In this document: in pieces, positions 44,485 through 56,272 of the stretch
Layout: the number at the start of each line of letters is the position of its first letter
How positions within the stretch are numbered: the first letter of the stretch is position 1
Assembly (NCBI RefSeq): GCF_014066305.1
Contig: NW_023501036.1
Location: 755,501-819,500, forward strand
Origin: Letharia columbiana
Lineage: Eukaryota; Ascomycota; Lecanoromycetes; Lecanorales; Parmeliaceae
Reading direction: 5' to 3'
DNA length: 64,000 nucleotides
Translations under genes and position numbers: made by a program
Notes under the pieces: generated by a model
What the model was told of the DNA's origin: nothing
What the model saw: only the letters and a program-made list of their open reading frames with translations
The model's database searches: none

Positions 44485-45030
44485 TTGACAAAATCTCGTA
44501 CATGCGACACCCCCAGCACCAGTGCTTCAAGCAACCTGTCTCACTACCAAACTACCAATACATGTTCTTCATCTCTGGAACTCACATCGACCGAAAATCC
44601 CTCTTCACCTTCGCCCACACAAGTTCCCCGAACCGCATTCTCAGACCCTCTCGCCCCAGAACCCAATTTTTTCGAACTTCAGTACACCTCTAGGTTCCTT
44701 GTGGCAACTGCTGCTGGGAATCTTCGTCCTAGGAAGCTCTCGGGAAATTGATGCCCTCGCTCTCGATTCCCTGTGAGCTCAGCGTCTCGTATTCAAACAT
44801 CTTTTTACGCCAAAGAAATTCATGTCAGCAGTAAGCAGCGCCTCTATAGCGACTTGGAGAAGGCTGGTGTTCGGCAAGTCACAAGGGGAAGAAACCATAC
44901 GGAGAGGGACGAATCAATGACCGCCGCGAGTGATTATGACATCTTGGCTTATCTGTCTAAAGACGATTGGATGGCGCTGTATGGAGATGAGTATGGCGAC
45001 AGGATCAAGGGAATGGAGCTTAATGAATGA
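44485..45030 (+). CDS. Doubtful small gene
   Basis: Two open stretches on the plus strand could form a gene: 44485-44751 (MTKSRTCDTPSTSASSNLSH, Ser/Thr-rich) and 44773-45030, whose end (DYDILAYLSKDDWMALYGDE followed by YGDRIKGMELNE) has the composition of a genuine C-terminus. The joining intron is not clear and the family is not recognised. It ends 100 bp before the stop codon of VPS45 on the other strand. Confidence 0.3.
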
Positions 45031-45129
45031 AGAAGAGCCGCATCAGAGACCAAGTGTGCATGAAATCTCGTCAAGCTGCACATGTTCCATTGTTTGGAAA
45101 TTCTTATTGCGTCAGATATCAATTCAATG

Positions 45130-47123
45130 CTACCTTCGACCCGCTTCCCTCTTTAGTCTCGCCGCTGCCGATGAAAGCCCAGCATCTGGCCAGCTGGAGA
45201 CAGCATCCTCAACTTCTTCAAGAAATGTTGTACTATTATGGATGCTCGTAGCACCGAGGACAACCCTCACGCCGGGTGAACTAGCATTGACCTGTGCCAC
45301 CATCTTGGCCTCTTCGTACGTTGCTCCTCCAACGATGAAGACTATAATATCTTGTGGCTTGTCTCTCGTTGTTCCTCCACCCTCTACGAAGGGGTATTGC
45401 TGCTCTTTCAGCCGGGCTTTGATCATGTTCTGTAATGTTGCTTCTAAGCGGGGGGAATGTTGGGTGTAGACATTTTCAACTCCTTTGAGCCCTTTGAATC
45501 TATCGCGAGCTCCAGAAAAGATCGAGGAAGATTCAAACAGATCCGAGAAACCTCCAGCGGTGGGAGCCGGTTGAAGAGATTGATGGTATGCAAGCAATCT
45601 CGATACCAAATCCACTCGGCGTACGGGAACATTGCCAGCAGCAGTGAGGAGATCTAATAGCATCGGTAGGGCATTTGACGGATGCTTCTCGTAGCGAAGG
45701 GAGTATAACGCTACAAGGCGAAGCTTGCTGTCCGTGGGGATTTGTGGTGATGAGATAAGCCGTTGTACGCTCTGAAAGATTGTCAGTCAAGGGTGACACT
45801 TGGTGGGAAAGAGTTAATGGGCCACCTTGACGTCGTTCGCATGACTATCATTGCAAGCAAGACTTTGCTCCAGCTCGCTTACATCCAGCAAGCCGTCCGC
45901 TCCAACACGCCTGCTAAGCTCTCCAACCAATGTCACATGTTTACTGACGTTACCAGACAATTTCCTGAACTCGGGAAAATCCTCAACGAATCTCTTCATG
46001 TCCGCAATAGACTCAATTGCAGCATTGCTTTTCGTCTTCGACTGGTACTGTTCCACATACTCTTTGATGTTTCCACCAAGGTCCCCAAAGTTGAGGTACA
46101 TGTTTTTCTTGAAGAAGGGATCCTGGTCTTGCGACAGTACTATTTCTTTGAGTTCTGGTCGGACGTCCGGCACGTCACTCAAGTCAATTTTGCCATTGTA
46201 TATTCCGAGTAGTTCGTGTACCATAGCTTGATATGTCCACTGGGTCAAGAGAGGGGTAATAGGGTCGTCTCTCCGGTCCAGTATGAGCAATATTGGAGGG
46301 GTGTCTGTTTTCCTGAAGTCGAAGAGTTGCTCTTCCTGCGTCATCTGATATCTCACTTCCGTGGCTAGCTTCTTTGCCATCAAGCTGTTCTTCTCGTACC
46401 GTATCAATGGCTTCTTCTTTAATGATAACAGGAGGGCTATCACTCCCTCGGTACATCTTTGGAGTGAATCGGGGTTCCAAATGTCGGGACTATTGCCCCA
46501 GATGCGCTGCTTTGGAAAACCGAGATCAAGATTGAGTAGGTCGGGATTCACAACGATGTAGTCCGCAAAGTATTCTTGAACAGCCTTGACTACTTCGTTG
46601 TTGTCTGCTTCGGCTAGTCTCTCCAAAGAAGATTTGCGGATAACGTTGCTAAAGTCTGCAGAACAACGTCAGATTCTAGGGAGAGTTGCTCTGAATCTTG
46701 ATGTCCTTACATATTGCGTATTCGCCGTACTTTGGATTCCGAAATTCGTCAATCAAGTGTTGTATTGAGTCCGGCGACGGCCGAACGAAGCATATGCAGC
46801 GCAGATGGCGCATCTTCTCTCGAGAAGCATTATCAAGGCGACTTTGGAGATTTGTTAGCCAGAGCTCTTAACCACTACTTAGAGAACCTACTCGACAAGA
46901 TATACTTGGTGGTTGAGTAGGGCAGATTGGGTTATGGCGGTGGAGACAAAGGAGATCTGTAAGGATGTCAGCTCAAATCCGTCAAACATCTATAGCCCTC
47001 GACTCGCACTGTCTCACTGTCGAGCAAGAGAATCTTCATCTTGGCGGACGAAGATGCCAAAGCCATGTCCCCAGCTGACACCATCTTTGAAATATAGCCT
47101 GAGACTGCTGAGACTACGTCCAT
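45130..47123 (-). CDS. VPS45: Sec1/Munc18 family protein Vps45
   Basis: Vps45 binds the syntaxin Tlg2/Pep12-type t-SNAREs and is required for Golgi-to-endosome fusion. Five exons on the minus strand (47123-47010, 46956-46892, 46841-46711, 46655-45826, 45771-45130) join in phase to 593 aa; yeast is 577. The protein starts MDVVSAVSGYISKMV, then KMKILLLDSET (domain 1), REKMRHLRCICFVRPSPDSI, YFSNVIRKSSLERLAEAD, PPILLILDRRDDPITPLLTQ (the SM-family signature), WTYQAMVHELLGIYNGKIDL and IIVFIVGGATYEEAK near the end. Intron lengths are 45-54 nt. No lesion. Its start faces ALE1 over 462 bp. Confidence 0.96.
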
Positions 47124-47585
47124 GGTCGCAGTGGATGGTGGAAGAAGGGAGCGGTGGGTTCAAAGTCATTGGGCTACTTGGCTTAAGCTATGTGTCCGCT
47201 ATAGCCTGCAAGTAGATGCTGAGTGCAGTGATGAAATCGTCGCTGAGAGAGCGTGAGGAGGAATTTGCGCCATCGAGCTTTCCAGCTTGGGTGCCTGGGG
47301 AATTGGGATGCCTTGCAGTTGCCGGCTCGCGGTACACCTGTCCGCGCTACGGCACTTGAAACCCCTGCATCCCGCTGCGCCGCTAAGGCTCGGCGCGTCG
47401 ACCTCTTTTTTCCGAGGGCCGCTCGTGGGGTCACTGGGGTAGCTTGTTACTGCACGATGGGACTCTGCCAATTTTGATACAATCATTTGTGTGACTCCTT
47501 GAACAGACCATAATCTTATGTGCACCTCCTCAGATGAGGCAAACAACTCCTCCGCCTTTTATCTTTTTCCTCTGCGCTGCCCAAA
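47124..47585. promoter_or_regulatory. Divergent VPS45/ALE1 promoter region
   Basis: 462 bp between start codons 47123 (minus) and 47586 (plus). Both products act on intracellular membranes, so co-regulation is conceivable, but no site is identified. Confidence 0.5.
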
Positions 47586-49719
47586 ATGTTGCCGTATATC
47601 AACCTTCGTGAGTTGCTGTCCAAGTCTTCTATAGATAGAGGTAGTAGGCTAATGGCAGAACAGCGTTCCAGTATGCTAGCTCTGCAACGGGTGCTTCAGT
47701 CGATGAACGTGAGAATATTGCCATATGCTGCCTTCTTAAGTTCACAGTTCCTGTTGGCTAAATGATTGCAGTGAAGCTCATCACCTCCTTCCTCCTCTCC
47801 TATCCACTTGCTGGAGTCCTCAAGCGTATACCAGATGCAAAACCCTACCAGAAGAACTCCTTTATCATTGCGTACGCCAGAGTGTCCAGTTATCCTCACT
47901 GTCTCTGACAAGTGCCTAGGGTCTCGCTGTTCTACCTAGTCGGGCTATTCGATCTCTGGTCTGGAATCCGCACGCTATTCATAAGTTCAGCTGGGGCATA
48001 CCTTATTGCTTCGTACGTGGATGGTCCTTTCATGCCATGGATAGGATTTGTATTCGTCATGGGCCATATGTCGGTCAACCATATTTCTCGTCAATTTGCC
48101 AATGCGCCTGACAAAGTTGACATCACTGGTACGTTTGCGAGGATGACACCTAGGACTGAATCCTGCTCACCGCAGAATTAGGGGCGCAAATGGTGTTGGC
48201 CATGAAGGTGGGCCCTGGAGTGCCTTACAAAATGCTTAGTATGCCAAATACTTACCACGAATAGCTCACGGCCTTTTGCTGGAATGTACAAGATGGCCGG
48301 CTGCCGCAGAACGATCTTGCAGACTTTCAGCTCGAAAGAGCCCTACCTCAGCTTCCAAATCTCCTCGACTTCGCTGGCTATGTCGTACGTTCACAACTTC
48401 TGTGCAAGGGAATATGGGTATATCTCTAATCAAATCAAGCTCTTCTTTCCCTCCCTATTCGCCGGTCCTTCGTTCGATTTTGTCGACTATCGACGATGGA
48501 TTGAAACTACCATGTTTGAGATACCAGCAGGGACAGATCCATCAGCAGCACCGAAAACACACAAGAAGCGAAAGATCCCTAGCAGTAGTACTCCAGCTAC
48601 CATCAAAGCCGTGATTGGGCTCGTGTGGATCCTCTTGTTCCTCAAGTTTGCTGTTTGGTACAATAGCAATCTTGTCCTTGGAGACCAGTACATGGAGTAT
48701 GGCTTCTTGAGACGGGTCTGGATTTTGGAGATGCTAGGCTTCTCCACTCGCATGAAATACTACGGTGTGTGGTATCTTACCGAAGGCGCATGCATTCTCT
48801 CGGGTTTGGGCTACAACGGCGTGAACCCAAAAACGAACAAAGTAGACTGGAATCGTTTACAAAATGTGAACCCTTGGGGGATCGAGTCAGCACAAAACTC
48901 GCGCGCCTACCTCGAAAACTGGAACATGAACACCAATCACTGGCTACGAAATTATATGTATCTGAGGGTGACTCCCAAAGGGAAAAAGCCGGGTTTTCGA
49001 GCCAGTCTGGCCACATTCGTAACCAGCGCTTTCTGGCACGGCTTCTACCCAGGATACTACCTAACATTCATTCTGGCGGCGTTTCTGCAGACGATTGCTA
49101 AAAGTAAGTTTCGGAGCCAGCGCCATGCACATTCTATCCATGGTTATCATCTATTTCTCAAGTTTCATGCTTCTGGCCGCCATGGATACCTGCTTGATCT
49201 GTCCTTTCGTCAACCATGAGCTTTCACGGTCTGCTAACCCTGTACCTAGATTTTCGGCGCCACATTCGGCCATTCTTTCTCACTCCTGACGGGCAACGTC
49301 CGACGCCATACAAGATATATTACGATGTCCTCTCCTATCTTGCTACTCAAACGGCCTTTTGCTTTACCACGGTGCCGTTCGTTCTCCTCACCCTTCCGGA
49401 CTCCCTCCTCGTCTGGATCCGCGTCTATTTATATACCGTCCTCGGAGCGGCTGTGTCGATGGCCTTCTTTGCCTCCCCCACTAAGCCGTGGCTTATCAAA
49501 AAGCTGAGGATGAGGAATCAAAACGCGCTGCAACCGAAAGAAAAGATCGAGCATCCACTAATGGGCTTGCCAAGTGATCCAGCAGGAGACATCGACGAGG
49601 CTGTTAGTGAAATCAAAGAAGAAGTTGAAGCGAGGAGAAGAAGAGGGCAAAGCATCAGCATGCCTACTGGCGGAGACATGAAAGTTGCTGTAGAGGATAG
49701 GCTTGGACAGAAGATATAG
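47586..49719 (+). CDS. ALE1: MBOAT lysophospholipid acyltransferase (Ale1/Lpt1)
   Basis: Ale1 re-acylates lysophospholipids at the ER. Eight exons: 47586-47607, 47664-47708, 47772-47871, 47920-48128, 48182-48207, 48265-48384, 48440-49103 and 49250-49719, all in phase, give 551 aa. Two exons are very short (22 and 26 nt). MBOAT motifs include PWIGFVFVMGHMSVNHI, KLTAFCWNVQDGRLPQND, YVLFFPSLFAGPSFDF, the Asn-containing SRAYLENWNMNTNHWLRNYM and the catalytic His in TSAFWHGFYPGYYLTF. Many hydrophobic spans are visible, and the C-terminal tail is basic/acidic and cytosolic (QNALQPKEKIEHP...). The splice joins were set by phase and by matching the family's continuous sequence. Confidence 0.93.
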
Positions 49720-50009
49720 AATCAATGTCTATAATTCAATGCCGCGCTGTCCCTCTTTGGTTCTTCTTGGTTCTTGGCGAGCGGAGACATGCAGGGACCA
49801 CGAGCTCACACAATCTCGCTGCGTCTTCGTTGAAGTCGCCACGCCAATAAAATTAGCGAGGAGAACTATGCTATACCCGCGACGTCGCCGCGCAGAGACT
49901 ATGCGCCTGCGCATGCAAAACTTACATTAAGATCATCTGTTCAGCTTTCGAGTCTGCGTTCATTTTGACACCCATCCCTCACTTCTTGTCGTCCTTTCAC
50001 TTCTCAACC
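49720..50009. other. Short intergenic region
   Basis: It holds the 3' flank of ALE1 and the 5' flank of the next plus-strand gene. CGCG-rich near 49880-49910. No gene. Confidence 0.4.
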
Positions 50010-50483
50010 ATGGCCAACTCCGTATCAATTCCCTCTCTCGCCAGCAATGCCTCCCTCTCCGTCACGCTTGGGTGTTGGGAGCAAAGTCCACCCCACGAAC
50101 CCCAGATGACGCCGATTACATACGTAGAATGCAAACAGGCTATCCGTGGCATACCGATGGGCGAAAAAGCCCTCGCACCAGTTTCATTCGGCAGAGACCC
50201 TGGAACAGGCTTCACAGTACCACACACTTGGGATTACGGCAGTTGCGCCGTGGAAATCGACGTTTTGCGAGAGGCCGACAAGGAGAAGTCAACTTTCGCG
50301 GCTATCTTCAAGAGGGCGTTCGACATTGCGGTTGAGTGCGTTGTGAAACCGCCGCATTTGGGAGGAAGAGGGTTGGTGGGGGAGAACGAGCAGCTCAAGG
50401 TTTGGATATATGGGGTTGATCCGAAGGTGTCTTCGCCGGGCCTGGCAGAATCCAATCTCAGCGTCTGGGTAGATGCGTCTTGA
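50010..50483 (+). CDS. Small conserved fungal protein of unknown function
   Basis: From ATG 50010 (an in-frame ATG also at 49965) the frame encodes 157 aa. It begins MANSVSIPSLASNASLSVTL, then GCWEQSPPHEPQMTPITYVE, CKQAIRGIPMGEKA, FGRDPGTGFTVPHTWDYGSC and RAFDIAVECVVKPPHLGGRG. Four spaced cysteines and the VPHTW...SCAVEI pattern recall a widespread fungal family of small, often secreted, proteins of unknown function. No clear signal peptide is present with either start, so a missing upstream exon is possible. Confidence 0.7.
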   Translation: MANSVSIPSLASNASLSVTLGCWEQSPPHEPQMTPITYVECKQAIRGIPMGEKALAPVSFGRDPGTGFTVPHTWDYGSCAVEIDVLREADKEKSTFAAIFKRAFDIAVECVVKPPHLGGRGLVGENEQLKVWIYGVDPKVSSPGLAESNLSVWVDAS

Positions 50484-51314
50484 GATACTGTCCCGATGCT
50501 TGTGCGATTGGGCTACAATGAAGGTGGCCCACGTATCGCCTCTTGTCTTCATACAGTTGTGTGATGGAATTTTCAGCCCCTCAATAGCCTTACACCCCAG
50601 CCGATACTATCATGGTATTTCTACGTTTATGAAAACACTAGGATTTGAGAATCCTGAACCCTCTTGCTCCCTCTAGATCGTGCACCCCTGACAACCCGAT
50701 CCGGCCTGTCCACGTGTTAGAGGACATGCGTAGATCACATGAACCTAGACTGTGAACATTGTTGACATCAGGGTAGCATACAGGTTGAAGGCCAAACTTC
50801 TGGCTAGAAACGATTGATCGTTGAACTTGCACTGGAAGTCACTGTCTCGCGAATTCCCAGGTATCGGTCACGGTAGCTACCACGTCTGGTAGATGAGAGA
50901 TACTCACTGGCTGCTTTGCTGGCGAGATATACATCTAGCGAAGGGAATGGGGACATTGCCACTTGCAGTCGACAGAGCACCCATTCTTGGCACAGAGTCC
51001 GCGCAAGCACAGGCACTAGGTAAGCTGGAACGTAGGTGGAAGACATTAATAATCTATTAGCTACATGGCACGTGTCGCTGAAACGCTAGAAAGTGATCAC
51101 CCTGAAGTGAAGAGTGCAATTCATATCCACACGCTCGCTCATCGCTGCGTATACTCCGTGCTAGATGCAACGGCACCTATACAGATCTCATGATGAATAT
51201 TAGCATGAGGAAAGCTCTATGTGTGCAACCATACAAGCTAAGCTGGCGTCAAATTATCCGTTCGTAAGTTTTTGAAAGTCGTAAATAGGTCGTTGGCGCG
51301 TCATCTCCGTCCGC
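50484..51314. other. Intergenic region without a supported gene
   Basis: It separates the small conserved gene (+) and the serine-rich protein gene (-), which converge. An 80-codon minus ORF at 50804-51046 was considered but has no family features. Confidence 0.45.
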
Positions 51315-53769
51315 TTAATTGGCAGCAACCGCTACGAGAGCGATAATAGCAACGATGATTAGCACTCCGAATCCGGACATGACACGATTAATGTTCCGCC
51401 ACCATCTCGCATTCTCGTACCGCGCCTCATCAACAGCTCCCAGCTGCTTCTCAAGATCTTGAAGCATCTGGGGTTGGCGATTTACATCTTTTCCTTTTGC
51501 GCTGATAACCGCCGGCCTTGGAGGCAGCGGTAGGAAGGCTGCTATGAACCATGCTTTTGGAAGGGTCAGCAATCTATATATTTGTTCACGGGAACGGTCC
51601 GACTTACCTGGCGGAAAGATAAAGCCAACGGCAAAGAGTAATATTTGGGCCGTCCTTTTACTCGGCGCATTTCCCTCAGCTTGTTCATCCAAACTTGGGG
51701 CCTGGAATATGGTTCGCCGTGTGCTAAGAGAAGCTCTGTTATGCCACAGATGCGGAGACCAGTTTGATGATGGTCTTTGCCGCGAAGGACCTCTGACCTC
51801 GGCCAGATCGAGTCCTCCGTGTCGTACCCGTCCAATCATTAAGGAACTTCGTCGTCGTTGATCATCCGCATCCTTAGCGCGGGTCCGAGGCCGGAACATG
51901 TTTAGCGAAATATTCTCTGTCGATGTCGAAGGACGTCTGTCGGAGCGATCCTTCGATGTCGAAGTAGCAGATAAGGGCCGGGCATAGTAAGCTCTGTCCG
52001 TCAAAGTTAGCAGATGTTCAGGCGCAGACTCAGACCTTTGTGCAAAGTCTTACTTGGCCCAAGCTGGGATGCTATCTCGAAAGAAACTGGCTTTAGATCC
52101 ACGCTTGGTAACTACGCTGTATCGATTGTCTCCCGACGCAACGCCCAAGTACTCCGAGCCCCTTGACCCTGGTATTGGCGGTAGCGGGGTCGGCAGGTCG
52201 TCCTCTAAATCCTTCACCACGCGAATAGTCGAGCCGGTAACGTCTCTTTGGAGAACAGCAGGTGGGTTTGCTAAAGAAGGCAGATTGGAGCTCTCTCGCG
52301 TTGACGGCTGACTCGGCAATGGAGGCATGTCTGAGCCTCCTCGAGGATTCATAGTCGTGAAGGAAGACTTGCTCACGCGAGAGGATTCTGAAATCCATGG
52401 TGTATGACTGCTCCTTCCCTCTGACTGTGAGCCAGTCCCTTCGGATGGGACAGTAGAGAGATGCGGGTTCCAACGGTCTTGGTTGCGCTCCAATGTCCGC
52501 GATGGTCGTCGAGCTGTAGAATTTGGCGGCTCGACCCTATAAAACATCGAAGTCAGCGTGTCTCTTTGATCAACAAGCCGCTACACTTTTAAGCTGCTCG
52601 AGCCTACAATGCCATAAACTTTTGCCTTAACTTTGAGGTATGTGCCAATTCTCATGCTACGCAAGCCTAAAATGTCAAAAAACCATGGTTGGAACGCCCC
52701 GGAGTCTATCAGACTCTATGCTGGAAGCCTAAAATCCCCCCAAAACATGGATTCGATCAGACAGAAACCTGGTTTGTGACAGATATCTATGGAGCAAGAT
52801 GCTCCTAAGAACCATTTTCGCAACCCAAATCACGACAATCAACCAAAAAGAGATAATTCACAAATGTACATACCACGACGCAGAAGCCGATGGTGGCCTT
52901 ATGACAGGATATTGGAGATTCAACGAGTTTTGGCCAGATGCATGCAGATTTGCGTACAAGGGGACAGAAGAAATCCGCCGTTCATGAGGCATTGCGTAAT
53001 TGGGTGAGACTGGCGAGCTCGGTGATATCGGAGAAACTGGTGAACTACTACCACCCGTGTCCCTGGTGACTGGCTTCTGTGGGGTTGATATAGATAGATT
53101 AGATTTCGAGGAACCTGGTCGAGCCGTGTTCGGGAACGCGGAATAAGAGGCACGTCCACGTCCATCTCGGGTCCTTTTCACAATGACAGTCCCGGTGGAA
53201 TTCGAAGACGAGAGGGACGCATCAGAGTCCTTTGAAACAGGTTGGTGGGGAGCATCCATTAGGTTCGCCGTCCCATACAATTCGGAGCTCTCGAGTGCGG
53301 GAGAAATGCTAGGGAGCTGCACAATGTCGTCGGACACTCGACCAGTACTACTGTCCATACCCTCATCCATTGCAAGGAAGCTTGTACTTGTATCGGGCCC
53401 TGGTGTAGTCCCCTGCGCGGCAGTATAGAAGGGATCTTTGGTATCAGCGCTTCCGCTTCGACGCTGTAAATATGATGTTGTCGTGTCCAATGGGTCCTCA
53501 ACATTATCTTTTGTTTCTCTTTGAGGTTTCCGGTCATTCGGAACATAGACTCCAGGTGCAAACGTCGATCCCGGTCCGTCGTACACTTTAGGCGAGAGGA
53601 TGTGGGAAGGCTTGGTCGGAAAGGGACTGCTTGCATATATTTGCGCCTGAGGGTCCCCAATGATGCGAAGTGTGGGTGATGCTCTTTCATTGGTATGGGA
53701 ATCGGATCGCTCGTGGAGTGCTGCCCGTCGGGGCGGAGAGCCCTTGGAAGGGCGTAGAGGGAGATTCAT
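51315..53769 (-). CDS. Serine-rich protein with a C-terminal membrane anchor
   Basis: Four exons on the minus strand (53769-52874, 52536-52054, 51993-51608, 51553-51315) join in phase to about 667 aa. Most of the chain is Ser/Pro/Arg-rich and probably disordered (PLRPSKGSPPRRAALHERSD; SSSPVSPISPSSPVSPNY). The last part is ordered: a hydrophobic segment RTAQILLFAVGFIFPPAWFI, then LEKQLGAVDEARYENARWWR and a final transmembrane helix VMSGFGVLIIVAIIALVAVA. This architecture is typical of conserved fungal 'serine-rich proteins' of unknown function with two C-terminal membrane segments. The first intron (52537-52873, 337 nt) is unusually long and contains a tandem repeat, so an extra exon there cannot be ruled out. 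Confidence 0.8.
52601..52787. repeat. Diverged 62-bp tandem repeat inside an intron
   Basis: Three copies start with AGCCTACAAT (52601), AGCCTAAAAT (52664) and AGCCTAAAAT (52726), spaced 63 and 62 bp. Shared internal words follow, such as CAAAAAACCATGG and CCAAAACATGG, and ATGCT near each unit's end. The array fills most of the long first intron of the serine-rich protein gene. Confidence 0.7.
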
Positions 53770-54868
53770 GCTGGATGACAGATTGCATAACGTCGGTACT
53801 TTGATGACGGATTCGCCTTTTATAGACTGATCGCTGGTGAATTCGACTCGTTACAGATGGTGGGAAATGATGGGTTGGTAAGTCCGAGGAAAGTAGATGA
53901 ATAGTAGCGGATCGAAATGGAGGAAAAGGAGTGACTGGGCAAGAGAGAAAAGAAGACGACGAAAATGAATGTGGTGTAAAAATCAAATGATATACATAAT
54001 GAATGAAAGGAAGGAAAAGGACAAGGGTGAAGTTGGTGTAAAAGATGAAGAGGAAGATGAAAATGAAGATGATGCTGGGGGAGGTCGTTATGTCTTGTTG
54101 CTTCAGGGGTCGAGCCTCGGTGGGATGCTCCTTAGCGTCCGGCGTCAGGTACGACGTAGGATTTCAGGAATAGTACTTGGGTACCTATGGAACCGTTCGT
54201 TTGGCCCACTTTGAAGCCAGAAATCGATGCTTTTGCTCTCCGAATACAGAGGGAAAAAGGCAGAAAAAAAGGAAGAAAAAAAAGGACAGGAGAATATGAA
54301 ATGAATAGGCAGATTAGCAACGTTGGAAGAGAAAAGGGAAGCAACTGGGTCTATATTATTCCGTCAGGTTAGCATTTTTAAGCGACAGCGAAGCTGAACA
54401 TGCTTGATGATCAATTTCCCACCTTCCCTCGGTTGGCTCAGGCTCAATCTTATGGATTAAAATAAAGTAAAGTACTCTACACGTAAAAGGTAAAAGTAAG
54501 ATAAATCTGTCACGTCTAAAAGGTGCGACGCGTTAAGTGCTTTTCTTCCCCTTTCTATTCTTAGCTTGTTTCAATTTTAAAATCTCCTGCCACTGACGCC
54601 CCCCATATGCCGAGTATGCCTGCCAACCGGCTAAATTTCGGCAAAATTCTTTCTCTTTCTGTGTGGGATAATTGATAATTGCATCTCCCTCTCCGTCACG
54701 CGGCTTACGAGCCTTGGCTTGGAAAGTCGTCTCATGATAAGTGTATCTAGAAATTCCGAAGAAAAATTACGCAGGCCATTCTGACGACGCAAAGCACCAT
54801 CCTCTCAGACCATAGTCAAGGTCTCCAGACGAAACGGTGATGCTTTTTCCACTCTGTTAGACGCTGAC
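53770..54868. promoter_or_regulatory. Divergent promoter region with polypurine tracts
   Basis: 1.1 kb between the starts of the serine-rich protein gene (minus) and RCE1 (plus). On the plus strand it is strongly A/G-rich at about 54000-54085 and 54246-54345, with A runs interrupted by G. On the minus strand this is the pyrimidine-rich leader expected upstream of the serine-rich gene, but it is long. No gene is supported. Confidence 0.5.
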
Positions 54869-56102
54869 ATGGCGCCTACATCTTTCTACCAAAGGCTCTC
54901 AAACTACGTTAGAGAATCAGGTACGTAGATCAGTGTTACAGTCATGCAAATCTGGGACTTGGTTTCAATGTCGGCTACTCGTACTTGACTGTATTAGAAC
55001 TGACCTTAGAGACTAGACAAAGTTGAGCCGCCAATGCTCTCCGCCAGTGCTGCTGCTGCGCTTTCTGTAGGTTGCGTTGCCGTCTGAGCACTTTTCGCTG
55101 CGATTTGTATATTGTCTCATGTATTTAGAAGGCGTTACTTCCCTGGGGACATTAATTCAATCTAATGATTTGTGTTCCTTCGGATAGGTAGCCTACACCG
55201 TCCTCTACGTCTTGCCTTTCTATCTCTCTTCAACCACCCGCCCGTCACCTACCCTCTCTCGCGATGCTCCTTCCGTCATTCGAGCGCGCATCCGCTTTGT
55301 CACAGGATCCGTCTTCATCTGCTCCGCCCTCACAATTTACGTCATCTCTACGCGAGCAGAGGTGTCATACTCGGAAATAATTCACCTACTCGGCTGGTAT
55401 CCTTTCTCTCCCCTCGATATCCCCAAAGTCTTATCTCTCACCGCACTTCTCTTCGCTGGGCCCCTCTTCGAAAAGGGCGTCATCGAATCCGGGTGGCGAC
55501 ATTGGGCCAAAGGACGAGACTTACACGAAACCTTGAGCAGTTGGATCGGATGGCGCAATTACATCGCCGGTCCGTTCACAGAGGAAGTGCTGTTTCGCTC
55601 TCTTTTACTGTCTCTGCACCTACTGATTCGGCCCCCTTCTTCCCAAACCATTCTCATATTCGTGACCCCACTATACTTTGGCATAGCGCACATCCACCAT
55701 TTCTATGAGTACACCCTCACACACCCTTTCACTCCGCTGCCACCGGCGCTGTTGAGAAGCATTGTGCAGTTTGGGTATACGACTGTGTTTGGGTGGTATG
55801 CCGCGTTTTTGTTGCTGAGAACCGGCAACCTATGGGGTGTCGTGGTCGTGCACGGCTTTTGCAATTGGGTGGGTCTGCCACGGGTGTGGGGAAGGGTAGG
55901 CGGTGTAGTCATCGACGGTGGGGTTGTAGGAGGCCCGGTCCGAGGAAAGGAGGATGAGGATCGAAGAGATGAGGGTGCGCAGAAGCTGGGACCTGCGTGG
56001 ACAGCGGCGTATTACATCATCTTAGTTGCAGGAGTGGTGGCATGGTGGAAGGCTCTATGGGTTCTGTCGGAGTCGGAGCGAGAGCTGATGAAGATTGGGT
56101 GA
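54869..56102 (+). CDS. RCE1: CAAX prenyl protease 2, type II
   Basis: Rce1 removes the last three residues of prenylated CAAX proteins such as Ras and a-factor at the ER. Three exons (54869-54920, 55017-55066, 55188-56102) give 338 aa. The true start is ATG 54869: the first exon (MAPTSFYQRLSNYVRES) joins in phase to KVEPPMLSASAAAALS and then VAYTVLYVLPFYLSSTTRPS, as in homologues. Starting at an internal ATG would lose the N-terminus. Catalytic motifs are present: FTEEVLFRS (EExxxR) at the centre, then FGIAHIHHFYE and HGFCNWVGLP with the metal-site-like histidine and asparagine. Several transmembrane segments are visible. A Gly/Asp/Arg-rich insert precedes the last helix. Confidence 0.94.
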
Positions 56103-56272
56103 TCAACCCTGATTGCGGCCTGGAACAAGTTGTGCTGTAACACATCATAGTTGGTAGATATTGCCTTCAGCAAATATTTCGCGCCAGACGCCCGCTCTGC
56201 TTCAGTATCTTCCGCATGAAGTCCGGCAACCTCGGCCCTATGCATCTCTCGCCGACTTTGGCCCGGCGCCCT

